Shown piece by piece: positions 7,697-17,600 of a stretch of DNA of 36,855 nucleotides (position 1 is the first letter of the stretch; each line of letters opens with the position of its first letter). Source of the DNA: a virus. Below the pieces are notes generated by a model. The model was not told the DNA's origin, ran no database searches, and saw only the letters and a list, made by a program, of their open reading frames with translations. The position numbers and the translations under genes are program-made. The stretch is taken from positions 1 to 36,855 of IMG/VR virus record IMGVR_UViG_3300005336_000035. The stretch is one strand, 5' to 3'.

Positions 7697-7827
7697 ATGC
7701 AACGGTCCCAGTAGCGGGTGGACCGCATGTGCCCTCGTGTCTAGGTGCAAAACCCGCTACCAGTGCCGCCACACGGGCCGTCTCCCTCGTGTGGCGGCGC
7801 GACCGTTAACCACCACGAAAGGATGAC
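7697..7827 (+). promoter_or_regulatory. non-coding gap with competing hairpins
   Basis: This 131-base gap contains no convincing gene. It holds (a) CGGTCC at 7703-7708 pairing with GGACCG at 7720-7725; (b) GTAGCGGGT at 7711-7719 pairing with ACCCGCTAC at 7752-7760, which cannot form together with (a); (c) an 11-bp perfect stem, GCCGCCACACG at 7765-7775 with CGTGTGGCGGC at 7788-7798; (d) a direct repeat CCCTCGTGT at 7732-7740 and 7784-7792. No T-run follows, so it is not a classic terminator. A ribosome-binding site (AAAGGA) lies just before 7828. An RNA control element or processing site between lysis and virion genes is possible. Confidence 0.5.
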
Positions 7828-9519
7828 ATGACCACGACCGATTTCAAGCCCAAGCAACGCGCCGATCGCGACGTCACCACGTTCACCGAGTTCAAGGGGC
7901 TGCGCAACGACACGACGCCCGAGCGTTTCTCCAATTTCGACCTGGCCGTGGCCAACAACGTCATCCTCGACGAGGCCCGCGCACTGCGCCGGCGGGCCGG
8001 CGCCACACTGCGCCTGCCCGGCGCCATGCATTCACTCTGGGCCGACGCACAGGGCGCCTTCATGGCCTCTAGTACGGCGCTGTACAGCCTTGACACAAAC
8101 CTCACGCCCACGCTGCTGACGAACAGCCTGTCCGGTGCGCCGCTGGCGTACGCGCGCGCGGGCGACTGCGTCTACTTCAGCAACGGCCAGGATACCGGCG
8201 TCGCCCTGCCCAGCTCGACGCGCGCATGGGGCATCACCGTGCCGCCCGTACTGACCACGCTCACGAGCGGTGATCTGGTGCCGGGCCGCTATCTGGTCAC
8301 GGCCACGTACGTGCGCGACGATGGCCAGGAATCCGGCGCACCGGGCGCGCAGGTCGTCGACGTAGCGGCCGGGCGCGGCATCCTGGTCACGATACCTGCA
8401 TCGCTTGATGGCACCGTGACCAGCACGCGCGTGTACATGACGCCGCCCAATGGTGAAGTGCTGTATCACGTCGGCACGGTTGCGGACGGCGCGACGTTCA
8501 CACCCACTGCGGCGGCTGTCGCCGCAATGAACGAGCCGCTGGAGACCCAGTTCATGACGCCGCCGCCGGCCGGGCAGCTGCTGGCTTATTACAAGGGCCG
8601 CATGTACGTGGCTGTGGGCGACACGCTGTACATGTCCGAGCCATTCGCCTACGAGCTGTTCGACCTGCGCAACAACCTCGTGCTCGACGGGCCGATCACG
8701 ATGCTGGCGCCGGTCGAGGATGCTGGCGCCTCGGGCTTCTTCATCGGCACGACGGCGTCGACCGGCGTGCTGCTGGGCGAGTCGCCCGACGACTTCAAAT
8801 ACGCGCAGCGTTGTGACTACGGCGCCGTGCAGGGCGCACTGGCCTATGTCGATGGCACGCTATTCATGGAGGGCTCGACCGGCGCGCACAAGCTGCCGAT
8901 GTGGGTCAGCCGCGCGGGCGTATGCGTTGGCATGCCGAGCCTGGACATCACGAACCTCACGCGCGAGCGCTATACGTTCGCCACCGGCCCTGTCGGCGCG
9001 GCCATGTATGACCCGACGACGAGCCAGTTCGTGGGCGTGTCCGGCGTGCAGGCCGCCATCGCGATGAACACCCAGACCCTGACCCTCACCACGTTCACCG
9101 AGTACGGCTACAACAGCTTCGCGCGCGTGTTCGACCGCAACATGGGCGCCAACTCGAACGGCCTGTTCGAGTTGGTCGGGAACGACGACAACGGCTTGCC
9201 GATCAACGCCACGATCGGCCTGCCCACCACGGACTTCGGCTCCTCGTTCGTGAAGGTGCTGGAGCGCCTGTTCGTCGGCTACCGCTCGCAGGCCGACATG
9301 GTCGTGCGCATCACGACGGACGGCAACGAGGCCGTGACCTACGTGATCCCGGTGACGAGCAATCCGGGCCTTGCCACGCAGCGCGTGAAGGTCGGCAAGG
9401 GCCTGGCGGGCCGCTACTGGCAGATCACGATCAACAACCTCGACGGTACGGATTTCACGCTCGATACCGTCGACGTCAAGCCGGTCAAGCTGGAGCGCCG
9501 CGTCAATGGCCGAGCGTAA
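7828..9519 (+). CDS. large virion protein, nozzle / tail-tubular-like
   Basis: A 563-residue beta-rich protein. The N-terminus (FTEFKGLRNDTTPERF, about 18-33, then 'ANNVILDEARALRRRAG') matches podovirus tail proteins that bind DNA-path rings, whose openings read 'F-k-G-l-x-N-x-x-p-x-r' followed by 'N-v-x-x-D-x-G-x-l-x-R-R-x-G'. The rest has repeating strand motifs (GDCVYFSNGQ, KGRMYVAVGDTLYMSEP, VDGTLFMEGST) consistent with a beta-propeller. There is no signal peptide. The ribosome-binding site is AAAGGA. Position just before other tail/ejection genes supports a tail-tube nozzle or stabilisation role. The family name is inferred. Confidence 0.7.
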   Translation: MTTTDFKPKQRADRDVTTFTEFKGLRNDTTPERFSNFDLAVANNVILDEARALRRRAGATLRLPGAMHSLWADAQGAFMASSTALYSLDTNLTPTLLTNSLSGAPLAYARAGDCVYFSNGQDTGVALPSSTRAWGITVPPVLTTLTSGDLVPGRYLVTATYVRDDGQESGAPGAQVVDVAAGRGILVTIPASLDGTVTSTRVYMTPPNGEVLYHVGTVADGATFTPTAAAVAAMNEPLETQFMTPPPAGQLLAYYKGRMYVAVGDTLYMSEPFAYELFDLRNNLVLDGPITMLAPVEDAGASGFFIGTTASTGVLLGESPDDFKYAQRCDYGAVQGALAYVDGTLFMEGSTGAHKLPMWVSRAGVCVGMPSLDITNLTRERYTFATGPVGAAMYDPTTSQFVGVSGVQAAIAMNTQTLTLTTFTEYGYNSFARVFDRNMGANSNGLFELVGNDDNGLPINATIGLPTTDFGSSFVKVLERLFVGYRSQADMVVRITTDGNEAVTYVIPVTSNPGLATQRVKVGKGLAGRYWQITINNLDGTDFTLDTVDVKPVKLERRVNGRA

Positions 9520-10681
9520 GCGCTTTAGCGGCGACCGTGATACCGCGTTCGACTACCTCGGCATCGGGCGTAACCTGCTCGACCAGCTGCTGGCCCTGAT
9601 GCGGCTGAACAACCTGCAGGTACTGTCACGCAGCGTCCGGCTGCAGAACGGTGTCACGATAACCGTGTCGTCCACGTTCGGACATCACGACATCCATATC
9701 GACGCGCCGGCCAGCGCTTCGCAGCAGACGCGCGAGGCGCTGCAGGGTCTCGCCGACGACGTACAGCACTATACGGGCTTCGTTACACTGGCCGATACCG
9801 TCGTACTCAAGAGCATCGTGCGGGTCAAGATCACGACACGCGAACCGAGTGCCGCACCGAGTTCCGCCCATGTGCCGGCGCCCACATGGTCGACGAGCAT
9901 CATACCGACCGGCGGCGCGTCGATAGATGTCGATGGCACCCTGCACGACTTCGTGATGGTCGGTTCCTCCGTGACGGTGAGTATTTCGCAGCATACGACG
10001 ATACCCGGCGGCCTGAAGCCCACCGGCCCATCCGTGATCATCGGCGGCGGCACGCAGGGCGGCGATGCATTCGTATGGGATGACTACAACGGCTATACCC
10101 AGATGGACAATGGCGGTAACTGGGCACTGCAGCGTCGTAACGCCACGGTCATCGGTATGTCGCCCGACGGCCACGTGTTGTGCGGCTCCCTGGAGCAGTA
10201 CGACAGCAGCCCGAATACGGCGCTGACCAATCCGTTTAATGGGCAGACACCTCCGATCGGCTGGGTCACACGGGCGGCGAAATGGGCCAGCCGTACTGAC
10301 CAGCCGCAGCTACCCGCCTATACCTCCGGGGGCACCTATCCAAGCAAGGCGATCACCGTCACGAACGACGGCAATACCGTCAAGGGCACGCTCAATACCG
10401 GTGCCGGTTTTAGCTGGAACGGCAAGGCCAACACGAGCTGGTCGAATGCTACCGCGCCATCCCGCATGGGCCTGACCTCGCCCGACGGCAAGGTCGTGGT
10501 GAGCCTGAATGGTAGTTATACGCTCGGAGGGCAGACCAAGAAATGGCGCGGCCCGGTCGGCCTGGCCCGTGACGCGCCGAATGATGCCGTACCCTTCTGT
10601 GTCGTGCACGTTACGCCTGCGATGGCCCAGCAACCGGCCCAGGAAGTCGTCACGACCCAGACGTTTGTATTTTCCGGGTAG
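9506..10681 (+). CDS. virion protein with HAF-like beta repeats, unknown
   Basis: A 391-residue protein that overlaps the upstream gene by 14 bases. About residues 1-115 form a mixed alpha/beta domain (FDYLGIGRNLLDQLLALMRLNNLQVLS...). Residues 130-370 are beta-rich with Gly/Thr turns and two segments (AFVWDDYNGYTQM...TVIGMSPDGHVLCGS and GLTSPDGKVVVSL) that look like the 'A-F-x-W-x-D...A-x-x-I-S-x-D-G-x-x-V-x-G' pattern of HAF-type extracellular repeats. There is no signal peptide. Position suggests a tail surface component, possibly carbohydrate-contacting (inference). No specific family recognised. Confidence 0.65.
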   Translation: MAERKRFSGDRDTAFDYLGIGRNLLDQLLALMRLNNLQVLSRSVRLQNGVTITVSSTFGHHDIHIDAPASASQQTREALQGLADDVQHYTGFVTLADTVVLKSIVRVKITTREPSAAPSSAHVPAPTWSTSIIPTGGASIDVDGTLHDFVMVGSSVTVSISQHTTIPGGLKPTGPSVIIGGGTQGGDAFVWDDYNGYTQMDNGGNWALQRRNATVIGMSPDGHVLCGSLEQYDSSPNTALTNPFNGQTPPIGWVTRAAKWASRTDQPQLPAYTSGGTYPSKAITVTNDGNTVKGTLNTGAGFSWNGKANTSWSNATAPSRMGLTSPDGKVVVSLNGSYTLGGQTKKWRGPVGLARDAPNDAVPFCVVHVTPAMAQQPAQEVVTTQTFVFSG

Positions 10682-10716
10682 AAACTTTAAACTGCTGCAT
10701 CTGACAAAGGAACGCC

Positions 10717-12699
10717 ATGTCCCTGCCCATCACCTCCCTGTCCTATCCGGACCCGCCAACGAACGTAGACCTGACTTCCAGTTCAAGGGCGGGCGACCTC
10801 GTGTCGAACGGCTGGACCAACGCCACGAACTACGCCAGCAACGCCGTCGACAAGGCCAACGGCCTGCTGGACCAGCTCAAGACCAATGCGGCGACGCTGG
10901 CGACCCTGCCGAGCGTCTCCGGGGCCATTGTGGGCGTCTCCAGGACGATCGGCGCGTTCGCGGCCCCTGCGGCACCAGCCGTGCCCGCAAACCTCACCTA
11001 CGTCGTTCCTGCGGCTCCTGTCGAGCCTACGATGGCCACGATCGCCGCGCTGGACGTCGGGGCGGCGCCGACCTTCACGGCGAACCTGCCGTCGATCAAC
11101 CTGGACATCGCCGCACCGGCCGCCCTGAGTACCAGTGCACCGGCGGCGCCGACGCTGGGAACCGTCGCACTTCCCGCCACGCCGACCGTCACTCTGCCGT
11201 CCGTACCGACGCTGCTGAACATCACCGTGCCGGACACGCCGCTGCTGTCGATCCCGAACTTCTCGCCGATCCTGCCGGGTACGCCCGACGCGGCCAGGAT
11301 CACGTTCTCGTTCGCCGAGCCGACCTACACGTCCAGCCTGCTCGACGCGCTGCGCACGCGCCTGCTCGACATGGTGAACAATGGCGGCACCGGCCTGAAC
11401 CCGACCGTCGAGGCGGCCATCTGGGACCGCGCCCGCGCGCGTGAGACGGTCAACGCCGGGCGTGCGGCCAAGGACGCCATGAACGTGTTCGCGCGGCGCG
11501 GCTTCGCCAAGCCGAACGGCGTGCTGGCACAGGAACTGGCCAGGGCCACGCAGGACGCAGCCGCGGCGATCAGCACGGCCAACCGCGATATCGCGATCAA
11601 GCAGGCCGAACTGGAGCAGGAGAACCGCCGCTTCGCATTCGACGAGGCATTCAAGGTCGAATCGACCATGATCACCTATGCGAACCAGATCGCCCAGCGC
11701 GCGTACGACGCTGCCCGCTACGTGCAGGAAGCGGCGATCCAGATCTACCAGACCACCGTGCAGCGCTACGCCGCTGACATCCAGGCGTACAGTGCCAAGG
11801 TCGAGCAGTGGAAGGCCGCGACCCAGGCCGAACTGACCAAGCTCGAAAACTTCCGCACGCAGGTGCAGGCGCAGACCCTGGTCGGCCAGCTCAACCAGCA
11901 GAACATCGACATCTACAAGGCGCGCGTCGAGGCGGCCAAGACCGTGATCGACACGTTCCGCGTGCAGGTCGATGCCGCCAATGCGCAGGCCCAGATCAAC
12001 AAGACCCAGATCGAAGCATTCGGCGCCCAGGTCGACGCCTATGGCAAGACCGTGCAGGCCAAGGCCGCGGAGTACGACGGCTACGCCACGCGTGTGAAGG
12101 CCGAGGTGGCCAAGGTCGAGGGTTTCCGCGCCCAGTCCGACGCCTACGCCGCGCAGGTGCAGGGCTTCCGTGCACTGGTCGAGGCCAAGGTCGAAGCGAA
12201 GAACATGGAGATCAAGATCGGCCGCGACGTGCCGATGGACCTGTTCCGCCTGCGCTCGGATGTGTTCAAGACCCTGAACGAGGCCGAGGTCTCGCGCGTG
12301 AGCGCAACGGCCGACGTGTTCGGCAAGCAGGTCCAGCTATACAGCGCGCAGATCGAAGGACAGACCGGCCGCATGTCCGCCGAGACCGGCGCCTACAACG
12401 CCGAGGTGAACTACCAGCGTGCCGTCGCCGACAACCTGATCCAGACTTCACAGGCCAACCTGGCGGCGATGGTGCAGAAGGCCGGCATGCTGATCGACGC
12501 GACCAAGAGCGGCGCCCAGACCGCCGCGCAGATGGCCGCCTCTGCACTGTCGGCGGTGAACCTGTCCGGCTCGATCTCGGCGTCGATGTCGTCCTCCCTG
12601 TCGAACTCGTACGGCCGCGCAGTAGGCTTCAATTACAGCCAGTCCGGTTCGGTCAGCAATACGTACACCACTACCGACAGCACGTCCCATACCGCCTAA
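10717..12699 (+). CDS. coiled-coil ejection/tail protein, unknown
   Basis: A 660-residue protein with three parts: an Ala/Pro/Thr-rich, strand-poor region with repeated 'P-A-A-P' turns (about 85-200), a long nearly continuous helix rich in Ala, Gln, Lys and Glu (about 250-590), and a Ser/Thr-rich end (about 595-660) with 'GSISASMSSSLSNS'. It has no signal peptide. A long internal coiled coil next to two other large proteins resembles the internal-core proteins that podoviruses eject to extend the tail, but sequence gives no named family. It starts after AAAGGA and is followed 14 bases later by the next gene. Confidence 0.65.
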   Translation: MSLPITSLSYPDPPTNVDLTSSSRAGDLVSNGWTNATNYASNAVDKANGLLDQLKTNAATLATLPSVSGAIVGVSRTIGAFAAPAAPAVPANLTYVVPAAPVEPTMATIAALDVGAAPTFTANLPSINLDIAAPAALSTSAPAAPTLGTVALPATPTVTLPSVPTLLNITVPDTPLLSIPNFSPILPGTPDAARITFSFAEPTYTSSLLDALRTRLLDMVNNGGTGLNPTVEAAIWDRARARETVNAGRAAKDAMNVFARRGFAKPNGVLAQELARATQDAAAAISTANRDIAIKQAELEQENRRFAFDEAFKVESTMITYANQIAQRAYDAARYVQEAAIQIYQTTVQRYAADIQAYSAKVEQWKAATQAELTKLENFRTQVQAQTLVGQLNQQNIDIYKARVEAAKTVIDTFRVQVDAANAQAQINKTQIEAFGAQVDAYGKTVQAKAAEYDGYATRVKAEVAKVEGFRAQSDAYAAQVQGFRALVEAKVEAKNMEIKIGRDVPMDLFRLRSDVFKTLNEAEVSRVSATADVFGKQVQLYSAQIEGQTGRMSAETGAYNAEVNYQRAVADNLIQTSQANLAAMVQKAGMLIDATKSGAQTAAQMAASALSAVNLSGSISASMSSSLSNSYGRAVGFNYSQSGSVSNTYTTTDSTSHTA

Positions 12700-12713
12700 C
12701 CAGAGAGAACAAC

Positions 12714-14606
12714 ATGGACTTCAATTCCCTCCGCAACGCAGCCAGCACGGCAGTCGACAAAGTGACGGCCGCCGCGCGCGGCCTGCGCATGCCCGGCGTG
12801 GGCGTGGGCGTGCCTCAGCCGGCAGCAGCCGGTGCCGCGCCGCTTCCAACAATCGACCCAACACTGGTCGACCGCGCCCAGGCCACCATGCGCGCGCCCG
12901 TGGCGCCGCAGCCGCCAATCCCGACCCTGACCGACGTAATCAAGCCGGGCGTGGCCGGTCCGTTCCAGCCCGAGCCGCCGATCCCGACGCTGTCCGATGT
13001 GCACACGGCGGGTAAGGTGGTGCCACCTGCGTTCGAGCCCGCGCCGGGTGTGGGCGCCAACCCGAACGTGCCGCCCGGCGGCATGAGCGCCGAACGCGCC
13101 GCCTTCAACGCCGAGCAGGGCCTACGTGCCGGCCCGCCAGCGCCGCCGGCAACCGTCGGCCGCACGCTGTCCAGCATGGCGGGTGACGCGGGCCGTACGC
13201 TGCGTGACAGCGTGCCGAGCAAGCTGGGCATGGCCGCGAATGGTCTGACAGCGGCGGCTTCCTTCGCGCCGCACTGGAGCGCGTTCGGCGACGACAGCGG
13301 CTTGGACAACGGCCAGAAGGCCAAGCTGTTCGTGCGCGACACCACGCGCGCGCTGGGCGGCATCGCCGGCGGCGCATTCGGTGCCAGCGTGGGCAGCGCA
13401 GTTCCCGTGGCTGGTACGGCGGCTGGAGGTATCGCCGGCGGCATCGCAGGCGCCGCTGGCGTGGACGCGCTCGGTGGCGGCCTGCGCCAGGGCGTCAACT
13501 GGATCAACGAGAAACTGGGCGGCTCGCCGAACTACATCACCAGCACCGACGAGGACCTGGCCGCAGCCGCAGCAAAGAAGGGCATTGCCGCACCGGTCGT
13601 CAAGGCACCCACGCCCGCTGTGCAAGCCGCTGGTACGGCGCTGCAGACACCCGCCGACGTGACCGCATTCAACGACCGCATGAAGCAGATCGGCGCCGAC
13701 AGCGTCGGCATGCGCGTGGGGCCGGGCGACACCCGCGTACTGGCCAACACCGCGCCGACCAGCGCGGTCATGCAGCAGTTCACCGACCGGCACATGGCCG
13801 ACCGTACCGCGCAGCTGGCCGCCGCCGACCAGTCCTACCGCGAGCAGTCCATGCACCAGCACGCGCAGAACCTCGTCATGCAGGACCCGGATGTGATGCG
13901 GCTGACCGACGAGCTGCAGGCCGCGCAGCGCAGCGGCTCGCCGGCCGCGATCCAGGCTGCCAGCAACGCGCGCGACAACCTGATCCGCACCAAGTCGGGC
14001 GACCGCCAGAACGACCAGCAGGCCAACGTGACGATGCGTGGCCAGGACTTCACGCTCACCGGCCAGCGCGCGACGAACCAGCTCGGTATGTACAACGCCA
14101 TGCGCGAGCAGGGCAACGTCGATCGCCAGTATCAGCGCGAGAGCGCCAACGACAAGTTCACGCAGGGCGAAGCGGCCGAGAAGCATCTGGACGACGCACT
14201 CACTGCACGCTTCACGACCGGCACGGACAAGGACGGCAAGCCGCAGGTCGACGTGGCGGGCAAGAATGCGGCCCTGGCCGGCATCCAGCGCAGCGCAGCC
14301 GCGCTCGGCGTGGAGAGCGTGAAGGACCTGTCCAAGCTGGACCGCGAGCGCCTGATCGCCGGTGCCGACCTGGCCGCCAAGGTCAACGCGGACGCTTCGA
14401 ACATCCTGCCATGGAAACCGGACGTGATCGGCGAGGTCATGCCGCACGATCTCCTCGGCCTGCAGAAGAACAGCTCGGGCGACTACGTGATCCAGCGCGG
14501 CGCCGCCAAGGGCCGCGTGATCCCGGCGCGCTACCTCAACAAGGTGAATGCCGACCGCTTCGGCGGCCAGCCGACCGACATCTACGACAACCTCAAGGCA
14601 CAATAA
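12714..14606 (+). CDS. internal virion / ejection-type protein, unknown
   Basis: A 630-residue protein. The N-terminal third is Pro-rich and unstructured-looking (about 20-140). At about 214-258 there is a Gly/Ala zipper (GGIAGGAFGASVGSAVPVAG...) of the type that inserts in or crosses membranes. Beyond about 280 it is helical and Gln/Ala-rich. The stop overlaps the giant gene start (TAATG). These traits match proteins ejected with the genome that form a channel in the cell envelope (inference). The start used is the ATG at 12714. A longer open frame from 11808 overlaps the upstream gene and is not used. Confidence 0.65.
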   Translation: MDFNSLRNAASTAVDKVTAAARGLRMPGVGVGVPQPAAAGAAPLPTIDPTLVDRAQATMRAPVAPQPPIPTLTDVIKPGVAGPFQPEPPIPTLSDVHTAGKVVPPAFEPAPGVGANPNVPPGGMSAERAAFNAEQGLRAGPPAPPATVGRTLSSMAGDAGRTLRDSVPSKLGMAANGLTAAASFAPHWSAFGDDSGLDNGQKAKLFVRDTTRALGGIAGGAFGASVGSAVPVAGTAAGGIAGGIAGAAGVDALGGGLRQGVNWINEKLGGSPNYITSTDEDLAAAAAKKGIAAPVVKAPTPAVQAAGTALQTPADVTAFNDRMKQIGADSVGMRVGPGDTRVLANTAPTSAVMQQFTDRHMADRTAQLAAADQSYREQSMHQHAQNLVMQDPDVMRLTDELQAAQRSGSPAAIQAASNARDNLIRTKSGDRQNDQQANVTMRGQDFTLTGQRATNQLGMYNAMREQGNVDRQYQRESANDKFTQGEAAEKHLDDALTARFTTGTDKDGKPQVDVAGKNAALAGIQRSAAALGVESVKDLSKLDRERLIAGADLAAKVNADASNILPWKPDVIGEVMPHDLLGLQKNSSGDYVIQRGAAKGRVIPARYLNKVNADRFGGQPTDIYDNLKAQ

Positions 14607-17600
14607 TGAAGAACCTGACCGACGCACTCATGACACCGGCCGCGCCGGTCGTGGCAGACGAAGGTGGCAGCAGCTTCTCGCGCGGCCTGCGCCAGGGCAT
14701 GACGACAGCCGGCGGTCAGCTCCACGCGCTGGCGGGCGGCGTCGGCGAGACGCTGGGCGCACAGGACTTCGCGGCCCAGCAGTACGCCCAGGCCAAGGCC
14801 GCCGAGGAGCTGGCGGCGACGCAGGCCCCGGCTGTGACTGACTGGCGTCAGGTGACGCAGGCACCGGACCTGTCCACGGGCCTGCGCAACGCTGGCAGCT
14901 ACGTGGCCGGTCTCGCCGGCCAGGCCGTGCCGATGGTCGGGCTGGGGCTGGGCGCGGCGGGCGCGGCCGCGCTGACGAAGGGCGCCGTCTCTCCCCTCCT
15001 TGCCGGCACCGCGGCTGTCGCCCCGTTCGAGACCGGCAGCGCGCTGCAGCGCCAGCAGGCCGACCCGACCGTCGTGGCGAACAACAGCGCGGTCGACCGC
15101 CTGGGCACCGCCGCGCTCGAAGGTACGGGCCGTGCGCTGGCCATGAACGCCGTGCCGCAGCTGATGGGCGGCAAACTGCTGGGTGCGGGCGTCGGCGCTG
15201 CATCCAAGGCCGGCATCGTGGCCGAGGGCGTGGGCGGCAACGCGCTGGCGGGCGCGGCGGCCGAGAAGATTTCGAGCACCGCGCAGGATCACCTGAACCC
15301 GAACCGCGACACGTCAGGCGACAACGCGCGCATGCTGGATGCAGCCGTGGCCGGCGGCGCACTGGGCGTGCCATTCGCGGGCGCCGGTCTGGTGGGCCAC
15401 GCGCTGCACGGCAAGGCCGAGGCACCGGCCGGGCGCCCGATCGACGTAGCTGTCACGCCGGAACCTGCAGCCGCTGCGCAGCCACCAGCGTCGCTGGTCG
15501 ACCGTATCCGCAACACGTTCGCGCGTGGCGACGACGCGGCCGAGAAGATCGCCGCCGGCAAGGACGTGATCGATGTCGACGCACTGCGCACGGCACCGCC
15601 AGAGAAGCAGGGCGAGATGCTGCGTGCGGCGGACGACGCTAGAGTCGAGACCACGCGCGGCTGGGTCGACGAGCTGATGAAGGACGGCGGCCTGTCCGAC
15701 GAGAACAAGGCCAAGCTGGCGCAGGCGGCGGGCGACCTGACCGACCGCGCCAACCAGGCCGTGGTGGCCGGCGTCAAGCTGGCGCAGGACGGCGCGGCCA
15801 AGCTGGGCACTCTGGCCGAGGGCCTGTTCAACGCCGTGTCGAAGAAACGTCCGGAGGACGAAGGCACTGCGCTGAAGTCCGAAGTGTCCGGGGACGCCGA
15901 CAAGGCGATCGCCGACGTGGTGACGCCGCACATCGAGAAGAAGTTCCCGCAGGCGAACGACGTGGCGATGCAGTCCATGACGGCCGGCCTGCGCCGCGTG
16001 ATGGACCACATGCAGAAGACTGGCACGGTCGACCCGGACGTGGCAGGCCACCTGCAGAAGCTGTTCGGCGCCGACACCACAAGCGTGCTGACCCAGCTGC
16101 ACGAGCGCGTGCTGGGCGACGCCGACAAGAGTGCTACGAACAACTACTTCCGCGCCGTAAACAAGCTCGACGACAGCATGAGCACGCAGGCCAAGCTGAC
16201 CGACAAGATCCGCGAGGCCCTGCCGAAGGAGGTGCAGGCCACGCCCGACCAGATCGACCAGATGGCCAAGCACCTGCAGGAGTACGTGTCCGGCGCCACG
16301 CTCGACGGCAAGACGCCCGAGCAGCGCGTCGCCATGAGCCGCCAGATCGAGCAGGCCCTGCGCGAGCACTTCGGCGACAAGACCGACGACCTGCTGGAGA
16401 CGGCCAAGCTGGGCCTGGAGACCGAGCGCTCGCAGGACGCGCTGCATGCTGACGCGCGCCGCGCCGAGGGCGACGTACCGGATGACCATATCGACCTGGC
16501 AGGCAATAGCGACGACGGCTTCGCCGACCACGCCGACGCTGGCGTAACGACCGAGCAGGACCTGGCGCGCGAGTACTTCGGCGCCGGCAAGGACAAAAAC
16601 AATCCGCAGTTCATGCTGTCCGAGCAGGCGCACCGTGACACGTACGGCAATGAGAACAGCCAGGCAGCGCGCGTATTGCGCGACGTGGCGGCAAGCAATC
16701 CGGACAAACACGTGTCAGTGATTACGGCTCGCGAGTACGCCCGCGAGAACGGCCTGCCACTGTCCGAACTGGGCAAGGGCATTGATCCGGACAAGCACGT
16801 GATGATCAAGGCCGAGGGCATGAAACGTGAGGGCTTGACGTGGCGCGACGTGGACGGCGCGCGGCTGGACACCCACAAGTACCCGGATTCCAAGAGCCGC
16901 ATCGATACCGAGAATGGCCCGACGTTCGATGCTGTCAAGGTCATGAAGATGTACGCGCAGGAGCACAAGCTACCGCGCGATGCGATGGATGCTGCCAACC
17001 CGTTCTATCGCCTGCGTCGCCAGTTCACCGAAGCCATCGGCGCATTGTCAGATCATGTGGGCGAGGCGATCCACGTTGACGACACGACCGTCGTGGCACG
17101 GCGTGGCGGGCGCGACATCACGTGGGGTGAGCTGCAGAAGCTGGGCGCGGCCAAGCCGGACGCCGAGGCGAAAGCACTGTCCAAGCTGTATGCCGACCGC
17201 GAGGAAGCCGTAAAGGCCGGTGATACGGACGCCGTGGCCAAGATCGACGATCTGCTGGACACCCGCACCATGAGCGGCAACGATCCAAAGGACCAGTTGC
17301 TCGACGGCGAGGTGAAGCATACCCCGAGTGCGAGCGAGACCCGCGCCGCACTCGCGCGCGAACTGGGCGCCGCGAAGGAGAACCTGCGCGCAGCAGTCGA
17401 GGCGGCTGGCGGTCCACGCGGCGATACCGTATCCGAGTTGCGCCGCCAGGCGCTGGGACTGGAGGACATGGTACAGCGCATGCGCAAGGATCACTACATC
17501 GAAGCGAAGACTACCGGCCAGTCCGATATGTTCCATCCACAGGAGCGCGAGGAATGGGCAGTACGTGCCATGCGCCTGCGCGAAATGGCTGACATGCTGG

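Noticed and set aside
7711-7762. tRNA-like ends: 9-bp stem and a CTACCA end
   Set aside because: The stem closes a loop of about 32 bases with no D-arm, anticodon arm or GTTC T-loop, so it is not a tRNA. It is kept as a hairpin.
11808-14606. Plus-strand 932-codon extension of the 12714-14606 gene
   Set aside because: The first 300 codons are an Arg/Gly-rich shadow of the upstream coiled-coil gene.
15314-16711. Long minus-strand frame opposite the giant virion gene
   Set aside because: Val/Leu/Arg/Gly-rich antisense shadow with no motif. The plus-strand product is well supported by domains and start.
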